The notes: generated by a model not told the origin, from the sequence alone. 64,000 bases of DNA from Labilithrix sp. (GCA_019637155.1 JAHBWE010000019.1:153497-217496), one strand, 5' to 3'. Shown: positions 16,871 through 27,100, counted from the first letter of the stretch. Numbers and translations are program-made.

Positions 16871-16873
16871 TGT

Positions 16874-17458
16874 TCATGTTTTCCGTGTCAAGCGCACGAG
16901 CACGTCGCCGCCCAACCGGGCAGCGGTCGCTGGCGAAGCGCGGCATGGAGGCTGGCGAGCCTTTGCCGTGCCCACGCACTGGAGGCGCTCCAACCGTCGG
17001 CGCGTGCGCCCGGCACGGGCCTGCTGCACGCGCCCGCGCCAAAGGTCCTGGCTCGGCTCGATCAGCGCCACGCGCGAACGTGGCGGCTCGTTCGACGCTC
17101 GTTGCGAGCTCGCGCCCCGTTGGTCAACAGTCCCGGCCCCGAAACGGCCCGCGCGGGACAGTTGATCATCGGGTACGTGTCCCGGCGTGGAGGGCCGATC
17201 CGTTAGCCGCTCGCAGCGCGCAGCGCGCTGCGCGAACCACGGCTCACGCGGGAACGTCTCACCGCTGACGTCGGGGTAGCTCGAGCCCTTCGCGAACTCC
17301 TGGCCGGTCGCGCGCCCGATCAGCCAGGCATCGCCCTGGAGCTGCTCATGCGCTCGGTCGTAGGGGCCGCCCGGCTTGGCGCCTTGCGGACGCCAGCGAC
17401 TCGGGCGTGTGCGGCCGTCGATGCTGATGGCCATGTGGCAGATGACGTGGGGTTTCAT
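16874..17458 (-). pseudogene. RibD_C/DHFR-like reductase, 3' part lost by frameshift
   Basis: From ATG 17458 about 80 residues match the dihydrofolate-reductase-like RibD C-terminal family: MKPHVICHMAISIDGRTRPS, then LQGDAWLIGRATGQEFAKGS and SGETFPREPWFAQR. Past residue ~80 the frame becomes Arg/Ser-rich nonsense to a stop at 16874, and the expected later segments (the LLLEGGG-type strand and the dimer region) are not found in any frame. The family is about 230 aa. The start overlaps the LysR stop upstream by ATGA, so it was once coupled to it. Most likely inactive. Confidence 0.65.
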
Positions 17459-18450
17459 CGTGGATGCCTCTTCTGTTCGATGCGCGCGGTCTTCGTGGCG
17501 CGAGTGCTGGCGTTTCTCGCTCGCCGCGGCGCTGCGGCCTTTGATGTCAGGCCGCCCCTCTTCTCGACGAGGAAGTCGCGGAGCGCGCGCACCTTCGAGG
17601 GCATCTCCCGAGACGGCACGTAGAGGTAGAACCCCGGAAACGGCGCGCACCACGGCTTCAGCACACGCTCGAGCCTGCCCTCGTCGAGGTGTCGCCTCAC
17701 CACGAAGTCGATGTGTTGGATGAGCCCGAGCCCTTGGAGCGCGGCGCGCAGCATGCCTTCATCGTCGTTGGTGATGAGGTTGCCGCGCGGCTCCACGGTG
17801 AGCTCTCGCTTCGTGCGAACGTCCGTGAACTCCCACGCGAAGACCGAGCCGCCGCTGTTCCGGCGGTAGGCGATGCAGTTGTGCTGGGCCAAGTCGGTCG
17901 GCTTGCTTGGTCGGCCGTGGCGCGCGAAGTACGCGGGCGTCGCGACGACCGCCATCTCAAGCATCGGCGTGATGGGCACCGCCACCACGTGTTCGGCGAG
18001 GCGCTCGCCGATGCGGATGCCGGCGTCGCAGCCGTCGGCGATGATGTTGGAGATCCCGTCGTCCATCACGAGCTCGACCGTGAGCTTGGGATGACGCGCG
18101 AGGAACTCAGTGAGGTGCGGCTCGAGGAGCTCTCGCGCCGCCATGCGCGCGGTGTTGATGCGCACGAGCCCGGTCGGCTCGGTCGTCGCCTGGCCGAGCT
18201 CGCGCACCGCGTGGTCGAGCGACTGGAGCGCCGGCTGCAACTGGTCGAACAAGCGCTGGCCCGCTTCTGTGAGCGACATGCTCCGCGTCGTCCGGTACAA
18301 GAGCTGGACGCCGAGCTTCTTCTCGAGCGCCTTGAGGCTCTGCGAGAGCGCCGCGCGGGACACGCCGAGCTTCGCGGCAGCCTTCGTGAAGCTCCGATGA
18401 GCGGCGACGTGAGCGAAGCCGACGAGCGGCGGCAGCAGGGCGGGATCCAT
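17455..18450 (-). CDS. LysR-family regulator, divergent from two hydrolases
   Basis: The 331-residue protein has an N-terminal winged HTH (FTKAAAKLGVSRAALSQSLK) and a substrate-binding domain of the CrgA/AaeR type (TGLVRINTARMAARELLEPH, then DGCDAGIRIGERL). The last ~25 residues are a basic Arg/Lys-rich tail not usual for the family. It diverges from the hydrolase gene at 18562 with a 111-bp shared intergenic region, so that hydrolase gene is the likely target. Its stop overlaps the start of the reductase remnant, which suggests the reductase was in its operon before decay. Confidence 0.9.
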   Translation of the reverse strand: MDPALLPPLVGFAHVAAHRSFTKAAAKLGVSRAALSQSLKALEKKLGVQLLYRTTRSMSLTEAGQRLFDQLQPALQSLDHAVRELGQATTEPTGLVRINTARMAARELLEPHLTEFLARHPKLTVELVMDDGISNIIADGCDAGIRIGERLAEHVVAVPITPMLEMAVVATPAYFARHGRPSKPTDLAQHNCIAYRRNSGGSVFAWEFTDVRTKRELTVEPRGNLITNDDEGMLRAALQGLGLIQHIDFVVRRHLDEGRLERVLKPWCAPFPGFYLYVPSREMPSKVRALRDFLVEKRGGLTSKAAAPRRARNASTRATKTARIEQKRHPR

Positions 18451-18561
18451 GCCGCGATTGTAAACTAAGGCTTACCTCTGCGTTCAAGACTGTTCCGTTG
18501 TGAGAGCAAGCGGGCTGCGTATTGTAGTGGCGTCCGTCCACCCAAGCCCGAGGAGCTCGTC

Positions 18562-19476
18562 ATGAAGAAGGTGAATTTCCCGAACTACAACGCTCAAGGC
18601 ATCACCATCGCCGCCCACCTCCACCTTCCCCCCAACTTCGACGAAGGCAAGAAGTACGCGGCTGTTGTCGTCTCGCATCCCGGCGGTGGAGTGAAGGAGC
18701 AGGCCGCGGGCCTCTACGCCAAGAAGCTGGCCGAGCAGGGGCTCATCGCGATCGCCTTCGACCGCTCCTACCAGGGCGAGAGTACCGGCGAGCCGCGCCA
18801 GCTCGAGAACCCCTACGTCAGCACCGAAGACGTGAGCGCCGTCATCGATTACCTCACCACGCTGCCCTACGTGGACAACGACAAGATCGGCGCCATGGGC
18901 GTCTGCGCCGGCGGTGGCTACAGCGCCAACGCCGCCATCAACGACCGTCGCATCAAGGCGCTCGCCACCGTGAGCGCGGTGAACATCGGCCAGATGTTCC
19001 GCAACGGCTGGGAGAACACCGTCAAGGACGCCGATGCGCTGCCCTACATCGAGGCCGGCTCGAACGCGCGCACGGCCGACGCCAGCAGCAAGAGCATGGC
19101 CACCATCCCGCTCGCCCCGCTGAAGGAGGAGGACGCGCCCAACACCGAGCTGCGCGGCGCGTGGGAGTATTACCACACGCCCCGTTGCCAGCACCCGAAC
19201 GCCCCCGGCTTCACCCTCGCGCGCAACCTCACGCAGATCATTACCTACGATGCCTACAACAAGGCCGAAGCGTTCCTGACCCAGCCCATCCTGTCCATCG
19301 CGGGCAGCAAAGCGGGCAGCAAGTGGATGAGCGACGATCTCCTCGCCCGCGCCGCCAGCAAGGACAAGACTCTGCACCTCGTCGAGGGTGCGGACCACAT
19401 GGATCTGTACGACGTGCAGAAGTACGTCGACGAGGCCATCTCGAAGCTGGCGCCGTTCTTCTCCAGCAAGCTGTAG
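18562..19476 (+). CDS. Alpha/beta hydrolase with Cys nucleophile (DLH/YcjY-like)
   Basis: The 304-residue protein has an alpha/beta hydrolase fold: HPGGGVKEQAAGLYAKKLAE near the start, nucleophile elbow GAMGVCAGGGY (Cys115), and His279 in EGADHMDLYD. The nucleophile is Cys, as in dienelactone hydrolase, not Ser; this is shared with the next gene. The closest family I recognise is the YcjY-type hydrolases of unknown substrate. Two central inserts distinguish it from classical dienelactone hydrolase (about 235 aa). The gene is divergent from a LysR gene and followed by a paralogue after 126 bp, forming a small catabolic-looking cluster. Confidence 0.85.
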   Translation: MKKVNFPNYNAQGITIAAHLHLPPNFDEGKKYAAVVVSHPGGGVKEQAAGLYAKKLAEQGLIAIAFDRSYQGESTGEPRQLENPYVSTEDVSAVIDYLTTLPYVDNDKIGAMGVCAGGGYSANAAINDRRIKALATVSAVNIGQMFRNGWENTVKDADALPYIEAGSNARTADASSKSMATIPLAPLKEEDAPNTELRGAWEYYHTPRCQHPNAPGFTLARNLTQIITYDAYNKAEAFLTQPILSIAGSKAGSKWMSDDLLARAASKDKTLHLVEGADHMDLYDVQKYVDEAISKLAPFFSSKL

Positions 19477-19602
19477 CCGTCTCCGGCGTCAGCACACCGG
19501 TAGCGAAGGTCCGGATCCGAAGACGGGTTCGATTCGCTCCTCCCGACGCCCCCGCGTGTCGAGAGTCTCAAGACTCTCGACGTTCCCCTGAAGGAAAAGG
19601 AA

Positions 19603-20532
19603 ATGAAATCCGTAAAAATCCAAAACCCCGATATGGCCTGGCCCATCGCTGCCAGCATTCAGTTCCCGCCCAGCTTCGATGAGGCGAAGACCTATCCGAC
19701 CATCGTCAGCGTCCATCCGTTCGGAAGTTGCAAGGAGCAGACGTCGGGCAACGTCTATGGCAAGGCGCTTTCCGAGCAGGGTTTTGTCGTCATCGCCTAC
19801 GACGCCAGCTTTCAGGGTGAGTCCGGCGGCAGCCCGCGTTGGATCGAGGATCCGACCCAGCGGGTCGAAGACATCAGCCGCGTCATCGACTATGCGGTGA
19901 CGCTGCCTTATGTCGACGCCCATCGCATCGGCGCCATCGGCGTCTGCGGCGGCGGTGGGTATGCGGTGAACGCGACGCTGACCGAGAAGCGCATCAAGGC
20001 CGTGGTCAGCATCACCGGCGTCAACATCGGCCGGCTGTTCCGTGAGGGCTTCAGCACCTACAACCCGATCGGCGCACTCGACGCGATGGCCGCGCAGCGC
20101 ACGAAGGAGGCGCGCGGCGGCGAGCTTCAGGTCAACGAGCTCTTGCCCGCCAGCCCGGACGTCGCCAAGGCGAACGGCCTGACGGAACGGGACGTCTTCG
20201 AGGCGACGGACTACTACAAGACGCCGCGCGGCCAGAAGGAGGGCGGCGCGACGCGCATGCTCTTCTCCCACGCGCAGAAGACGCTCGCCTGGGACGCCTT
20301 CGCCTTCGCCGAAACGCTGTTGACCCAGCCGATCATGGTGGTGATCGGTCAGAAGGTCGGGGCTTTTGGCGCCTACCGCGACGGCCTGGAAATCTACGGC
20401 CGCGCCACCGCCTCGAAGGATCGCCAGCTCGTCTCCCTGGAGGATTGGTCGCACTACGACCTCTACGACAAGCCGGAGCCGGTGAAGCTGTCGCTCGAGA
20501 AGCTGGTGCCATTCTTCAAGAAGCATCTCTGA
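19603..20532 (+). CDS. Alpha/beta hydrolase paralogue with Cys nucleophile
   Basis: The 309-residue protein aligns end to end with the preceding hydrolase: HPFGSCKEQTSGNVYGKALS, nucleophile elbow GAIGVCGGGGY (Cys115), and His284 in DWSHYDLYD. Overall identity looks to be well under half, so the duplication is old or the two were acquired together. The central part differs (DAMAAQRTKEARGGE and ATRMLFSHAQKT), suggesting a different substrate. Start is ATG after AAGGAAAAGGAA. It is followed after 33 bp by an NAD(P)-binding protein, probably co-transcribed. Confidence 0.85.
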   Translation: MKSVKIQNPDMAWPIAASIQFPPSFDEAKTYPTIVSVHPFGSCKEQTSGNVYGKALSEQGFVVIAYDASFQGESGGSPRWIEDPTQRVEDISRVIDYAVTLPYVDAHRIGAIGVCGGGGYAVNATLTEKRIKAVVSITGVNIGRLFREGFSTYNPIGALDAMAAQRTKEARGGELQVNELLPASPDVAKANGLTERDVFEATDYYKTPRGQKEGGATRMLFSHAQKTLAWDAFAFAETLLTQPIMVVIGQKVGAFGAYRDGLEIYGRATASKDRQLVSLEDWSHYDLYDKPEPVKLSLEKLVPFFKKHL

Positions 20533-20565
20533 GAGAGAACGACGCCGAAGGAATCGACGAGAGCC

Positions 20566-21204
20566 ATGAAGAAGGTATTGATCCTCGGAGCGGGCGGGCA
20601 GATCGCGCGCTGGGCGATCCAGATGCTCGCCGAACGCGACGACGTTTCTCTCACCCTGTTTCTGCGACAGGCACGCCGGCTGAAGAGCAAGGTACCGAGC
20701 AACGCGCGCGTGCTCGAGGGAGATGTCCTCGACCGCGCGCAGCTCGACACGGCGATGACCGGCCAGGACATCGTCTACGCGAACCTGACCGGCGATGACA
20801 TCGACGCGCAGGCGAAGAGCATCATCGCGTCGATGAAGAAGGCAAACGTTCAACGACTCGTCTTCGTGACGTCGCTCGGCCTCTACGACGAGGTGCCTGG
20901 TAGGTTCGGCGCGTGGAACACGCGGAACATCGGCGCGTACTTGCCGCCGTTCCGCCGCGCGGCGGATGCGATCGAGGAGTCGGGGCTCGACTACACGGTA
21001 CTGCGCCCCGCATGGCTGAGCGACGACGACGAGATCGACTACGAGACCACGGCGCGGAGCGAGCCCTTCAAGGGCACGGAAGTGTCGCGCAAGAGCGTGG
21101 CCGACCTCGTGGTGAAGGTCATCGACGCGCCCGAGCGCTGGGTGCGGGAGAACCTCGGCGTCAACAAGCCCAACACCGACGGCGACAAGCCGTCCTTCAT
21201 GTAA
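20566..21204 (+). CDS. NAD(P)-binding NmrA/SDR-like protein
   Basis: The 212-residue protein starts with a Rossmann GxxGxxA motif (MKKVLILGAGGQIARWAIQM). It continues with an atypical-SDR pattern (ARVLEGDVLDRAQLDTAMTG, then VQRLVFVTSLGLY) and the LDYTVLRPAWLSD segment common to NAD(P)H-binding YwnB/NmrA-like proteins. The classical YxxxK catalytic pair is not obvious, so a reductase or a cofactor-sensing role are both possible. It lies 33 bp downstream of the second hydrolase and probably belongs to the same transcript. Confidence 0.87.
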   Translation: MKKVLILGAGGQIARWAIQMLAERDDVSLTLFLRQARRLKSKVPSNARVLEGDVLDRAQLDTAMTGQDIVYANLTGDDIDAQAKSIIASMKKANVQRLVFVTSLGLYDEVPGRFGAWNTRNIGAYLPPFRRAADAIEESGLDYTVLRPAWLSDDDEIDYETTARSEPFKGTEVSRKSVADLVVKVIDAPERWVRENLGVNKPNTDGDKPSFM

Positions 21205-21319
21205 ATCGAGCGAGCACGAACATGTACGCGGTACGAACCTTTCGACTACGGCATGTCGCCTCGTGGACGTGGCGCGAGACGACCGACTGGCTGCCGCTCG
21301 TTCCGCGAGCCTGAGCGTG

Positions 21320-21964
21320 ATGCCGATGACCTGGCCCAAGTCGAAGAGGAGACGTCGGATGCTTGCAGCAGCCCTAGCAGCGGTGGTGCTCGGCGCGGTG
21401 GCGTTCGTCGTGATGGCCGTGAAAGATCGGACGTACGTCGGGAGCCCCGCGTATGCGCCGAGCGGCGAGCCCAATCGCGCGGTGGCAGTCGTCTACTACT
21501 CGCGCTCCGGACACTCGGAAGCGGTGGCGCGAGAGATCGCGCGCACCTTCAACGCGTTCATCGCTCGCATCGAAGCCACCGACTACCCGCTCGATTTCTC
21601 GGGCCAGACCAAGGCCGTGTCCGACGCCGAGGCGCGCGCGCTCCCTGCGATCACCGTCGAGCCCATCGACCTCGCGCCGGCGCAGCGTGTCTACCTCGTT
21701 TCGCCGACGTGGCTGTTCCGTCCCGCGCCGCCGCTGTGGGCCTTCGTGGAACAGGCCGACCTGGCGGGCAAGGAGGTCGTCCTGGTGATGACGGGAAACA
21801 GCCGCTACAAACAGGAGAACATCGACGCCTTCGCAGAGCGCGTCGCGGCGCGCGGCGGGAGGCTCGTGCGGCACGTGTTCCTCCAGCGCGGACGCATCTA
21901 CTGGCAGATGAGCCGCGATGAGCTGCTGCGCGAGACGCGCGCGCAGATTGACGCCACTCCGTAG
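21320..21964 (+). CDS. Membrane-anchored flavodoxin-like protein
   Basis: From ATG 21320 (MPMTWPKSKRRRRMLAAALA) the protein has a basic N-terminus, one membrane helix (residues about 13-32) and a flavodoxin domain. AVAVVYYSRSGHSEAVAREI is the FMN phosphate loop, followed by VYLVSPTWLFRPAPPLWAFV. The membrane helix suggests an anchored flavoprotein facing outside or inside; topology by the positive-inside rule puts the flavodoxin domain on the periplasmic side, which is unusual for a flavodoxin and worth checking. About 214 aa. It is the last gene before the defence operon and converges with it. Confidence 0.8.
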   Translation: MPMTWPKSKRRRRMLAAALAAVVLGAVAFVVMAVKDRTYVGSPAYAPSGEPNRAVAVVYYSRSGHSEAVAREIARTFNAFIARIEATDYPLDFSGQTKAVSDAEARALPAITVEPIDLAPAQRVYLVSPTWLFRPAPPLWAFVEQADLAGKEVVLVMTGNSRYKQENIDAFAERVAARGGRLVRHVFLQRGRIYWQMSRDELLRETRAQIDATP

Positions 21965-22278
21965 AGTATGGACGCGCTCTTCTGTTAACTGCGCCTCCAC
22001 CCCGTGTTGGTGGTGGAGGAAGAATGGCTCCGGGACCGGGCCGCGTCGGCGAGGTTCCGTGCACCGTCGAGCCGAGAAGCCACGAAAGTGCGGAAGCCCG
22101 CGGAGGAACGCGGCGTGCGGAGTCGAACGCGGGCCTCGGCGCGAGGTTCGCCGTGTACGTCGGCGTCGCGCTCGCGCATCGGCGTTCGGAGAGGGACCCG
22201 AGAACCGGAGGGCCGCCCCGCATGATCAACAGGTGTCGAGCGGCCTCCGGCTGGATCCCAAGAGGCCCCAGCGAAGCT
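21965..22278. other. Intergenic boundary between core-like genes and the defence operon
   Basis: This 314-bp convergent gap holds no gene with good start or codon use. No strong terminator hairpin and no tRNA was seen. If the defence operon was acquired as an island, its left junction lies here; I found no direct repeat to mark it. Confidence 0.5.
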
Positions 22279-24156
22279 TCACGGCGCGGCTCCAGCCCCG
22301 ACCACCCGGTACGCCTGCTGCGGGTGTGCGGGATTGTCGGGGTAGCGGCGCTCGAGCTTGCCCTCGGTGACCAGCAGCCAGAGGTGCTTGCGCGAAAGGT
22401 TGGCGGCGTCCTTCAGACCGAGGACCGCTACCAGCTCCCGCGGTGTCCACCAGCGCAGAGCGCAGAGGTCGAGGAGCACCTTTCGGAGCCGAGGCGCGGC
22501 AGGCTTCGGGCCGAGCCTCGTGAGCTCGAGCCGGAGGTCGTCGGGCAGCGCAGCGATCAGCGAGGTGACGTCCGGCGCCGACCCCTGCGTACCTGGCTCG
22601 AGCCCCTGTGCATCCGGGTCGAACCCCTGCGTATCCGGCCTCGACCCCTGCGTATCCTTGGCCAGGAGCCCCTGCGCACCCGTTTCCAGCCCCTGCGCAT
22701 CGACCGGGAGCTGCGCCTTCAGCCCGAGCTCGTAGTAGCTGTTCGGCCCCGCCGCGTGCAGGGCGAGCAACTCGCGGTCCCGCAGCCTGCGGAGGAGCGC
22801 GCTCGCCCCCAGCGTGTCGAGGCCCGAGATGGCGCGCAGGCGAGCGTTGTCGAGGCGGCCTGCACGGTGGGCTTCGAGCAGCGCGCGGAACTCGACGTCG
22901 GTTAGCTCCGCGTCGCCGAGGCGTGCGACGAAGGATTTGTCGTCAGCGGTGAGCGTCGCCGTGTTGCGAAGCGTGACGCGGAACAGGTGGTCGCGCGGGT
23001 CGAGCACGGGCGCCGGGAGGAAGAAGCCCTCCATCTCGGCGAACATGCGCGGGATGCCCTCACCCTGGTCGCGCACGATGCCGAGGTCGACGAGCACGCG
23101 TACGGTGCGCGGGTTGCGGCTGACGTGGATGCGGTGGAGCGCGAGCAGTTCCTCGAGGTTCACGTCGGGTAGCAGCCCGCCGGGGCTCACGACCTCGAGG
23201 CGATCGTCGAAGAACCAGATCTCCGTCGTGCGCCCCTCGACGTTGTAGTCGCGGTGGGCAGCGGCGTTGACGATCGCCTCCTTCCACGAGAACTCCGGGT
23301 ACTCGGACACGGTGCGGAAGCGGTGGCCGACGAGGCGCGCGGGCCTTCGCAGGATGCCTTCGATCGCTGAGAAGCACTCCTCGATGACGGTCGGCAGGTT
23401 GCCCTCGAAGCGCGGGCGCTCCTCGACGTTGTGCTCGGTGCCGACCTTGCGCTCGGTGCCGACGACGCGGAAGAGGCGAAAGCCGGCGTTCGGGTGATCG
23501 AGTCCGTTCTTCGCGAAGAGGAGCTCCGCGGCCTCGCGCAGCACGAGGTCGCGCCCACGGTGGTCCGCGAGCTTGCGCTTGAGCAGGTACTCCTCGTCGG
23601 TCAGCGCGATGAGGCCCGCGCCGCGGCGCGCGCGCTCGAGAAGCGCGGGGTCGAGGTCGGCGAGACGCAGGTGTGAAGGGCGACTCTCCCAGCTCTCGAC
23701 GAGCCCTCGGAACTTGAGCTTCTGGATGTGCGACTCGGAGACCTGCATGGTCTTGTCGCCGATGCGCAGGGGGAACCCGTCACCCTCGACTCGCACGGGC
23801 ACATCGCAGGTCGGCACGTCGAAGACGATGAGCGAGTGCCCGTCGTGCTGGAGCACGAAGCCCTGCGGCTGCGGCGGATGCAGGCGAACCCTCGGCACGT
23901 CGAGCAGCGCCGCGAGGGCGTCGGGCGGGAGCTGGTGGCCCGTGACGCGGTGGTCGTCCTCGATGCCGAGGATGAGCACGCCGCCCTCGGCGTTGGCGAA
24001 GCCCGCGACCTGCTCGGCCACTTGGTCGCGCACCTTGCGGCGGTCACGCGGGCGCTTCTTGCCCTCCTCGCCCTCGAACATCGACTTTCGGTCGAAGTGC
24101 TGGCCTTCGTCGCGACCGAGGAAGGGCGTAAGGTCGAAGGTGGGGGCGATCGTCAC
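22279..24156 (-). CDS. Schlafen/AlbA_2-GHKL ATP-binding protein with wHTH end (COG2865 type)
   Basis: The 625-residue protein starts with a Schlafen AlbA_2 domain (residues 1-150: EGQHFDRKSMF, VAGFANAEGGVLILGIEDD). A HATPase/GHKL-type domain follows (about 290-410: FSWKEAIVNAAAHRDYNVEG, then GLVDLG-like and GEGIPRMFAEME), then helical regions. Residues 486-529 form a low-complexity linker of repeated DTQG/AQGL units. The last ~80 residues form a winged-helix-like end (WTPRELVAVLGLKDAANLSR). Such proteins are often encoded beside type I restriction genes; nucleic-acid binding and regulation are suspected but unproven. The start overlaps the stop of the NTPase gene by 4 bp (24153-24156), making it the last gene of the operon. 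Confidence 0.88.
   Translation of the reverse strand: MTIAPTFDLTPFLGRDEGQHFDRKSMFEGEEGKKRPRDRRKVRDQVAEQVAGFANAEGGVLILGIEDDHRVTGHQLPPDALAALLDVPRVRLHPPQPQGFVLQHDGHSLIVFDVPTCDVPVRVEGDGFPLRIGDKTMQVSESHIQKLKFRGLVESWESRPSHLRLADLDPALLERARRGAGLIALTDEEYLLKRKLADHRGRDLVLREAAELLFAKNGLDHPNAGFRLFRVVGTERKVGTEHNVEERPRFEGNLPTVIEECFSAIEGILRRPARLVGHRFRTVSEYPEFSWKEAIVNAAAHRDYNVEGRTTEIWFFDDRLEVVSPGGLLPDVNLEELLALHRIHVSRNPRTVRVLVDLGIVRDQGEGIPRMFAEMEGFFLPAPVLDPRDHLFRVTLRNTATLTADDKSFVARLGDAELTDVEFRALLEAHRAGRLDNARLRAISGLDTLGASALLRRLRDRELLALHAAGPNSYYELGLKAQLPVDAQGLETGAQGLLAKDTQGSRPDTQGFDPDAQGLEPGTQGSAPDVTSLIAALPDDLRLELTRLGPKPAAPRLRKVLLDLCALRWWTPRELVAVLGLKDAANLSRKHLWLLVTEGKLERRYPDNPAHPQQAYRVVGAGAAP
22570..22701. repeat. 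In-frame degenerate repeat encoding DTQG/AQGL units
   Basis: About six units, each encoding (D/G)(A/T)QG followed by two to four variable residues, lie between the central and C-terminal parts of the AlbA-GHKL protein. On the plus strand they read as variants of CCCCTGCGTATCC. The units keep frame and look like an expandable flexible linker. Confidence 0.7.
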
Positions 24157-27100
24157 GGCTCACTCCGATCGATGTCGATGAGCGTTGGTCCACCTTCGGC
24201 ATACTCATCGAGCATGCGCTTCACGAAGCCCTTGATGGCTACTCCGTCGAGAACGTAGGCCCCCGACAGGCGCAGAGCGGGATGGTGCGGGCGATCGAAG
24301 CCGGCGCTCAGAATTCGCTTCTCGCCGAGGACAGCCCAACACATCGTGAGCTGTTCTCGATGCTGCAACTCCTGCAGCGCGTCCGCCCGCAGAAGCAACG
24401 TGCTCGGGCCGGGCGCGCTTGCCGTAGGATCAAGCGCCACGACCTGCCCCGACGACGTCGCGAACTCCGTACCGCGCCCCGTCGAGTGCAGCCCAAGCTT
24501 CGTCATCACCTCCTCGGCAGGCAGCCGAACCGTGTAGCCGTCGTCCACCGAACAGTCGAAGCCGCTGGACTCGTTGAGATACTCGACTGCGACTTGCCGA
24601 AGCCGCACCGGGCAGCCTTGCCCCGGCTGCGTCCAACCGTCATCGCCATAGTACGCACTCTGGAAGTAGCGAGATGCGGGAGCCCACCCATGCTCACCGA
24701 GAAACATCCCGGTGACGTGAGGAGGGTCCGGCATCCAGCGCCCCATGAAGTCGACCGTCTCGGCCCACTTCAGGAAGGCGTCCGCGTCCGACGTTCGAAT
24801 CAGGTAGGCGTTCGCGATGTACCAGAGTTCGCCCCGCGCCACGTCAATTGGGCGCTGATCCGGTGGCGCTTCCTCCTTCCAGTTGAAGTAGCCGTGCCCG
24901 TTCAGCCAGTGCGACCCATCTGCAGGGTTCACACAAACGAGCAGGTCCTCGACCTTCGGTAGATCGTCGACCTTCGCAACCCAGTCCTTCGGGCTCGCTC
25001 CATGACCCCATGCGGCATAGGGAGCAGCCCCCCACCAAGCGGGCGTGTGTCCGTCCCATGAAGTGCCGCCAGGAAGAGCACGCAGCGTGCATGAGGGATC
25101 AATGTCGCGCAGGTGGTTCTGCCACGGGCCCTGGTAGCACTGGTCGCCGTCCTCGCGGAACTCTTCCCGATACTGGAAGTGGTCGGAGAGGAACGCCATC
25201 ATCTCGTGGTAGGCAATCCACTGGTACTTCTTGCCCATGCGTTCGGGCTTGGACGCCGCACGGCCGTCGCTGCGCACGACGAAGCGATCGAAATGTCCGA
25301 AGCGTTCGACAGTCCAACCGAGATCGAAGACGCGCTTGAGGATGTAGCGTTGCACTTGGCCGAGATCGAAGCGTGGTGGTCGGCTAGCCGTGTGCTGGTT
25401 CTCTTTGGCGTCCCTGATCGCGCTCAAGCGCGCCGCGTGTTCCGCAGAAAGGCTCGCTTCAAGCGCGCGCTCGGCCTCGTCCCTGGCCTTCCCGAGTGAA
25501 ACGAGCTCGGGCGGGCAATCCTTCTCAAGTTCCGCTTCGAGCGTCTCCTGATTCGATAGGTCGAGCGCAGGTTGACCGTCGGCCCCCTCTCGCTGATCTA
25601 ACCACGCGCGTACGAACTCCGAAGAAGCCGCCGCATGGGCGCGGTCCGCCACATCGAAGGCCTGCCATGCTGACAGCTCATCGTCGGAGAAGTTGGCGAC
25701 AAGCGCGGTCAACTTCTCGGCAGGACTCGGAGGCGGCGCCCACGGTGGCTCGTCCAGTCGGAGCGAAAGATACTCGCGAGATCCTGCGGACGAGTTCGTG
25801 CCGATGATGTAGCGCGCGAAGTCACCGAAGTCCGTGACCGACGTTCCGATGACATTACGACTCCACTCGAGATCCCTGCTGTCGTGAGAGCCCTTCGACC
25901 AATCTGGAAGCAGCGGCTTGACGTCCTCCTCAGACGGGATGGTCGGCCACTCGCTCTTGTACGGAGGACGAATGAGCGCTGCGTCGAACTCGATCGTCGA
26001 GCCGAGATGCAGAGCGCGCTCCACGACGCCACGCGCGTAGTCGCGCAAGAGGACGTGCGGCGGCGGGCTCCCGGATGCGAACACGCGGCTATAGACGGAC
26101 GCGGCGAGCCGACCGACAGCGTCCGCATCCGCGCTTCGCATCGCGACCCCATAGGCGACGGCGTAGACGCGCTCCGTGACGTACGGGTCATCGACATCCG
26201 CGAAGCGGTCGACCAACCGGACCATGCCTGCGAGTCGCCCCGTGTAGAGGTTGACGAGCGCCTTCGTCGCCCGGTCGCGTAGGAACCGGTGAGAGGTCGT
26301 GAGCATCCACGCGAGGGCGATGCCACAGAGGTCGACCGCCTCGTCGGCAATGCCCACGTCGCTGCCAAGCGCCCACGCCCAGTCCACGAGTCGATCGACC
26401 GCGCCGTGACCTCCCCAGGCGCTGTAGAGGTAGGTGCTCCACCATGCGTCTCGATCCGCCATCGCGTCTTCGCGCAACCGCCGGTCAAGGAAGTTCGCGT
26501 TGAGCGGGTGACCGGGAACGGTCGCGACGGTGAGCAAGATCTCCAGCGTCTCGTGCAGGTCCTGATCGCTCCCGCAGAGATCGTTGAGCACTTCCTGGGT
26601 GGCCTCCGAGAAGGCCGCGTTGTTTCGCCAGATGAGGCTTTGGCGAAACGCCTCGTCGGCTCCCCAACGAGTCGCCAGCTTCGGAGCGAACTTCAGCAAC
26701 TCGGAATCAGTTCGTTCGGCAACCTGTATGAACAAGGCCTCAAGTAGGCCCGGTGTGACGTGTTCGTCGGCGGTCACGGCTGCGAGCGCGCCATCTTCCG
26801 AGAACGCGGAGCTCCAGTCGTGTGGCGCCGGCACGTTGTCGAGGAGAGCCTTCGCTACCAGATGATCGGCAAGGCGCTCATAGGCGACGTACACAACATC
26901 TCGCCGCGCCCCTTCGCGAAGAGGTGTATCTTCGGCAAGAACACCCTCAACGATCAGACCTCGAAACAGCGAGCGCTCGAACTCGCGGTTCGGAAGGAGA
27001 GCGTCGACGACACGCGACGCCTGCTCCAAGGGCAACCATCGTTCGCCTGCGTTGACCAGCGCTGCAGCGAACGCATCCACGGCCTGACGCACGAGGGGTG

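Noticed and set aside
16874..17180. Plus-strand open frames opposite the reductase remnant
   Set aside because: No domain, no start signal, composition of random GC-rich sequence.
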